Of a stretch of 25,799 nucleotides of DNA, positions 22,476 through 25,799 are shown one piece after another. Source of the DNA: Bacteroidales bacterium UBA5515. GTDB lineage: Bacteria > Bacteroidota > Bacteroidia > Bacteroidales > P3. Every line of letters begins with the position of its first letter. Within the stretch, counting starts at the first letter, position 1. The DNA is taken from assembly GCA_002423895.1 (NCBI GenBank), contig DIOL01000002.1, positions 29,016 through 54,814 on the forward strand, in the 5' to 3' direction. The notes under the pieces are model-generated. The model made no database searches, had not been told where the DNA came from, and saw only the letters and a program-made list of their open reading frames with translations. Made by a program: the position numbers and the translations under genes.

Positions 22476-23642
22476 TTAATTTATTTTAGTGATATCAACA
22501 TCCATACTTTCGCAAGGATTATTGCAAACTAAGACACAGTTTTCACAACTTGATAGTTCTCCATGCAAACGTCTTTTGATAATATCCTGCAACTTGTCTT
22601 TTAACTCTTGCAATGAAGCTTTTGAAAGCACTTCATTACAGAAAGCATACATCAATAGCATTTTTGCACTTCTTTCAGTAATTCCTCTACTTCTCATATA
22701 GAACATTGCAGACTGATCTAATTGACCAATAGTTGCTCCATGAGAACATTTAACGTCATCATTATAAATTTCCAAGAATGGTTGAGTATTTACTCTTGCT
22801 TTGTCAGTTAATAGAATATTCCTGTTATTTTGTGTAGCTTCTGTTAAATAAGCATTTTTACCCACATTAATATGTCCTTTAAATTCAGCTTCAGCTGAAT
22901 CGTCAAGAATACCTTTATATAATTGAGTTGAGATACAATTAGGCTTATTATGTTTTACTGAAATTTCATTTAATACTTTTTGATCTCTATCTGCTAAGTA
23001 TAATCCATAAAGTTCAGCTTTTGAATGTTCTCCTTCAAAACTAACATTTAGTTTATTTCTTATATTTCCTCCATTAATGCTTAACCAAAAAGTTGTAAGA
23101 CTTGCATTAGATGCTAAAATGAAATCAGTTTCTGTAAATATTGAAGAAGAATTATTAATATTCTCCATTTTATAATATTCTAATGAAGAGTTATCTTCTA
23201 AAAATATTTGAAGACTATTTTCAGATATACTGCTTTTATTATTAACAGTATCATCACAACAAATAAGCTTTAACTTGCTGTTTTCTCCAATAATTATTAT
23301 ACTTTTAGAATTAATTAAGATAGAGTCTTCTGCCTTAATAATATCCAAAATTTGTAAGGGTAAATCTATTTGAGCATCCTTAGGAACATAAATAAACAAA
23401 CCTTCTTCATACGAAGATAAGTCCTTAATATTTTTTTTAGCTAAGATTGAAGAGTATTTTTGCTTTGCAGTTTCCATACTGCAAACAATTGTTCCATTAT
23501 TTATCTTCAAATTGCTATCTTTGTTCTCAAAGAAAAATCCATTGAATTGATTAATGCGATGAGTTATTAGTTGAGGAATATTACAACTAAACCCTGCAAA
23601 ATCTTCTTCCTTTGGTCTTGTTGCTTTCTTAAAACTATTCAT
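22476..23642 (-). CDS. sufD: Fe-S cluster assembly protein SufD
   Basis: Scaffold subunit of the SufBCD complex that assembles iron-sulfur clusters; 388 aa from the preferred ATG. The central and C-terminal parts form the right-handed beta-helix typical of SufB/SufD, with the landmarks FKGHINVGKNAYLTEATQNNRNILL, PFLEIYNDDVKCSHGATIGQLDQSAMFYMRSRGI and a helical tail (ERSAKMLLMYAFCNEVL). ATG at 23642 overlaps the sufC stop by 8 bp. An in-frame ATG five codons earlier (23657) would overlap by 23 bp and is less likely. The last 25 residues contain three cysteines (CENCVLVC), which is unusual for the C-terminus and might bind metal. No sufB is adjacent. Confidence 0.93.
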   Translation of the reverse strand: MNSFKKATRPKEEDFAGFSCNIPQLITHRINQFNGFFFENKDSNLKINNGTIVCSMETAKQKYSSILAKKNIKDLSSYEEGLFIYVPKDAQIDLPLQILDIIKAEDSILINSKSIIIIGENSKLKLICCDDTVNNKSSISENSLQIFLEDNSSLEYYKMENINNSSSIFTETDFILASNASLTTFWLSINGGNIRNKLNVSFEGEHSKAELYGLYLADRDQKVLNEISVKHNKPNCISTQLYKGILDDSAEAEFKGHINVGKNAYLTEATQNNRNILLTDKARVNTQPFLEIYNDDVKCSHGATIGQLDQSAMFYMRSRGITERSAKMLLMYAFCNEVLSKASLQELKDKLQDIIKRRLHGELSSCENCVLVCNNPCESMDVDITKIN

Positions 23643-24384
23643 ATTTAAGCCATTCATAACCTTTTTCTTCTAATTCAAGAGCCAATTCCTTAGGTCCAGT
23701 TTTAACAATCTTACCTTCATAAAGTACATGAACAAAATCAGGAACAATATAATCTAAAAGACGTTGATAGTGAGTTATAAGTATTGTTGAATTTTCTTTT
23801 GAACGCAATGCGTTAACACCAGCTGCAACAATTCTCAAAGCATCAATATCCAATCCTGAATCTGTTTCATCCAATATTGACAAAGTTGGATTAAGCATTG
23901 CCATTTGGAAGATTTCATTCTTTTTCTTTTCTCCTCCAGAAAATCCTTCATTAACTGAACGATTAGCCAATTTTGAATCCAATTCAACAATCTTTTTCTT
24001 TTCTTCCATTAACTTCATAAATTCAAAGGTTGGCATTGGATCCAATCCTTTATATTTTCTTTGTTCGTTAATGGCTGTTTTCATAAAGTTTGAAATACTT
24101 ACTCCTGGAATTTCTACAGGATATTGAAATCCCAAGAAAATACCTTCTGCCGCTCTTTGATCTATAGAAAGATCAAAAAGATTTTTACCTTGATATATAA
24201 TTTCTCCTTGAGTTACTTCAAAATTATCTTTTCCTGCAATTACAGAAGCAAGAGTACTCTTACCATTTCCATTAGGTCCCATTACAGCATGAACCTCTCC
24301 TTTATTGATTGTTAAATCAACTCCTTTCAATATTTCCTTCCCGTTTATTGAAGCGTGAAGGTTTCTTATTTCTATTAATGACAT
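23635..24384 (-). CDS. sufC: Fe-S cluster assembly ATPase SufC
   Basis: Cytoplasmic ABC-type ATPase of 249 aa that drives conformational change in SufBCD. Walker A GPNGNGKST is at residues 36-44. The ABC signature is in NEGFSGGEKKKNEIFQ, and Walker B/D-loop in LSILDETDSGLDIDALR. The TILITHYQRLLDYI segment carries the switch histidine. These are all the SufC versions of the motifs. It overlaps sufD by 8 bp, so translation is probably coupled, and starts 14 bp after the DUF151 gene. Confidence 0.97.
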   Translation of the reverse strand: MSLIEIRNLHASINGKEILKGVDLTINKGEVHAVMGPNGNGKSTLASVIAGKDNFEVTQGEIIYQGKNLFDLSIDQRAAEGIFLGFQYPVEIPGVSISNFMKTAINEQRKYKGLDPMPTFEFMKLMEEKKKIVELDSKLANRSVNEGFSGGEKKKNEIFQMAMLNPTLSILDETDSGLDIDALRIVAAGVNALRSKENSTILITHYQRLLDYIVPDFVHVLYEGKIVKTGPKELALELEEKGYEWLKYE

Positions 24385-24398
24385 ATATTTAGTTTTTC

Positions 24399-24989
24399 TT
24401 AATCTTGGTTATCTAATTCTTGTTTCAATTTATCTATTCTATCTCTTAAATCTGCAGCCGAATCATAATCTTCCTCTTCAACTGCTATTTCTAAGAGCTT
24501 TTCCAATTCTTTAATCTGAACTTGCTTTGAAGGTTCAATAATTATTGTAAACTCCTTAACAAGAAAGTTATCTTTTGTTTCTTCCTGTTGTAAAAAGCCA
24601 ACATCTTGAAGAATTTCTTCGCTTGCAAAGATAGGTGAATTATATTTAAGAGCCATATTTATTGCGTCAGAAGTGCGAGCATCAAACACTTTTTTCTGTC
24701 CATTATTGGAACAAACAATATTTGCAAAATAAACTCCTTCAAAAAACTTAGTAATAATTACCTCATCAATTGAAATATCGTAACCAAGCAAAACATTATA
24801 AAATAAGTCGTAAGTCAGTGGTCGAGGAGGAACAATTTTATCAATAATCATTGACATTTTCTTTGCTTCAAAATCTCCAATCATAATATTTAACATCCGC
24901 TGTCCTTCTTCCTCTTGTAAAAAAACATTATATAATCCATCATTGATAGATTTTTCTATTTTAACTATTTTCACTCTTTTGTTGTCCAT
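24399..24989 (-). CDS. Bifunctional nuclease family protein (DUF151) with UVR motif
   Basis: A 196-aa cytoplasmic protein. Residues ~1-140 form the DUF151 (BFN) domain: YNVFLQEEEGQRMLNIMIGDFEA, then RPLTYDLFYNVLLGYDISIDEVIITKFFEGVYFANI and the conserved DARTSDAINMALKYNSPIFA segment. A plant member of this family has been described as a nuclease. The C-terminal ~35 residues (KELEKLLEIAVEEEDYDSAADLRDRIDKLKQEL) are a UvrB/UvrC-type coiled-coil motif, which mediates protein contacts. The role in Bacteroidota is not known to me. It heads the operon that continues into sufC, with a weak promoter at 25044-25075. Confidence 0.88.
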   Translation of the reverse strand: MDNKRVKIVKIEKSINDGLYNVFLQEEEGQRMLNIMIGDFEAKKMSMIIDKIVPPRPLTYDLFYNVLLGYDISIDEVIITKFFEGVYFANIVCSNNGQKKVFDARTSDAINMALKYNSPIFASEEILQDVGFLQQEETKDNFLVKEFTIIIEPSKQVQIKELEKLLEIAVEEEDYDSAADLRDRIDKLKQELDNQD

Positions 24990-25043
24990 TGCTTAGTAGG
25001 TATAACTCATTAAAATAACGTAAAATTTGCTCGAATTAGTTTG

Positions 25044-25075
25044 CAATAATAATACAAATTTACATAATCTTACAA
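25044..25075 (-). promoter_or_regulatory. Possible promoter of the DUF151-suf-nadK-dxr-rseP operon
   Basis: On the minus strand TTG (complement of 25073-25075), a 21-bp spacer, then TATTATTG (complement of 25044-25051), one mismatch from TAnnTTTG. It lies 55 bp before the ATG at 24989. Confidence 0.4.
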
Positions 25076-25125
25076 CTTTTCTCTGGTTATTGCGTATATA
25101 TGTATTTAATTTAATTATATTTTTT

Positions 25126-25799
25126 ATGAGAAGAAAGATTTTATCACTTTTTACCACCCTATTCCCAACTTTTTTATTTGCAAGCGAAGCAGATCTAAAG
25201 ATCCCTATCGAAATCCATAATTTTGGAATCCTACATTGGGGATTCCTAATTACAATTCTTGGATTATTATTTGGCTTCTATCAATTTTTGAAAGTCAAAA
25301 AGCTTCCATCCCACAAATCAATGCTTGACATTGCTCAAGTTATTTACAAAACCTGTTCAACTTATTTAAAACAACAAGGAAAACTTCTTTTAATTCTATT
25401 CCTTTTTATTGGAGTTGCTATTGCAGGATATTTTGGTTTTTTAGCAAAAGGTGAGAATGGAGAAAGTTTTGGATTTGGAGGAGTTTTAATTATTCTTGCA
25501 TGGACAGTAATTGGTATTCTTGGTTCTTATTCAGTTGCAGCCTATGGAATAAGAATGAACACTCTCGCTAATTCAAGAATGGCATTTGCTTCTTTAAAAA
25601 GAAAACCTCTCAAACTTCTTAACATACCTCTAAATGCTGGTATGAGCATTGGAGTAGTATTGATTTGTGTTGAATTATTTTTAATGTTAGTTATACTTCT
25701 TCTTATGCCAGCTCATTTGGCAGGAGCTTGTTTCATTGGATTTGCAATTGGAGAATCTCTTGGAGCATCTGCACTTAGAATTGCAGGAGGTATTTTTAC
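25126..25799 (+). CDS. hppA: Membrane-bound pyrophosphatase (ion pump), N-terminal part
   Basis: An open reading frame of 224 full codons runs from the ATG at 25126 off the window end. The translation opens MRRKILSLFTTLFPTF and has at least five hydrophobic segments. Family landmarks are MLDIAQVIYKTCSTYLKQQ, the SYSVAAYGIRMNTLANSR segment and the terminal GESLGASALRIAGGIF, which leads into the conserved GGIYTKAADVGAD region just past the window edge. These enzymes couple cytoplasmic pyrophosphate hydrolysis to H+ or Na+ export. The catalytic acidic loops and the residues that decide K+ dependence and ion type lie outside the window, so H+ versus Na+ cannot be decided. No convincing promoter is seen in 24990-25125. 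Confidence 0.9.
   Translation, partial: MRRKILSLFTTLFPTFLFASEADLKIPIEIHNFGILHWGFLITILGLLFGFYQFLKVKKLPSHKSMLDIAQVIYKTCSTYLKQQGKLLLILFLFIGVAIAGYFGFLAKGENGESFGFGGVLIILAWTVIGILGSYSVAAYGIRMNTLANSRMAFASLKRKPLKLLNIPLNAGMSIGVVLICVELFLMLVILLLMPAHLAGACFIGFAIGESLGASALRIAGGIF

Overview
The window is about 26 kb of low-GC, A-rich bacterial chromosome from a member of the Bacteroidota, most likely Bacteroidales or a close relative. The evidence is: promoters of the Bacteroidetes type (-7 box TAnnTTTG, some with a TTG/TTTG element about 18-21 bp upstream); a secreted protein with a type IX secretion (T9SS type A) C-terminal signal; DUF4932 and DUF151-plus-UVR proteins; and an ftsK-lolA gene pair. There is no phage, transposon, CRISPR or plasmid gene. 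The coding content is mostly core metabolism and envelope biogenesis.

Layout. 1-99: 3' part of tRNA-Asn(GTT) with a strong terminator. 152-1018: a GT2-like glycosyltransferase (+). 1136-2218: a T9SS cargo protein (-). 2409-3689: tyrS (+). 3993-4151: a 52-aa lipoprotein (-), too short for an ordinary ORF cutoff. 4253-6277: an O-antigen ligase/polymerase with a helical C-terminal tail (-). 6453-10480: a + strand operon of a secreted protein, ftsK and lolA. 10503-12529/12547: a - strand pair, NlpC/P60 lipoprotein and DUF4932 metalloprotease-like protein. 13029-13958: YitT family membrane protein (-). 14213-16408: porin plus a Gate-domain membrane transporter (+). 16422-18609: rfbD and ugd (-), nucleotide-sugar synthesis. 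18974-24989: a six-gene - strand operon, DUF151/UVR protein, sufC, sufD, nadK, dxr, rseP. 25126-end: start of a membrane pyrophosphatase gene (hppA, +).

Functional themes. Envelope polysaccharide (GT2, O-antigen ligase, rfbD, ugd), envelope maintenance (lolA, NlpC/P60, rseP, porin), cell division and chromosome segregation (ftsK), Fe-S assembly (sufCD) feeding isoprenoid synthesis (dxr), and NADP supply (nadK).

Most unusual content. The three gaps longer than 300 bp (3690-3992, 12548-13028, 18610-18973) each hold a degenerate array of short motifs repeated at a 20-22 bp period, about two DNA helical turns. The motifs differ between arrays and change within an array, usually as adjacent pairs (GATAACTATC, AAAACGCCTATTTT and AAAACGACGTTTT near 18.8 kb; AAAATAAAAC, TAAAGTAA, GAGTTA and TCAATCAAAA near 12.8 kb; AAAAAGTCGG near 3.8 kb). 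The period is shared and the sequence is not. I do not recognise this as a named element, and it is the best candidate here for something undescribed. All periods were counted by hand from the sequence; no search or statistical test was run.
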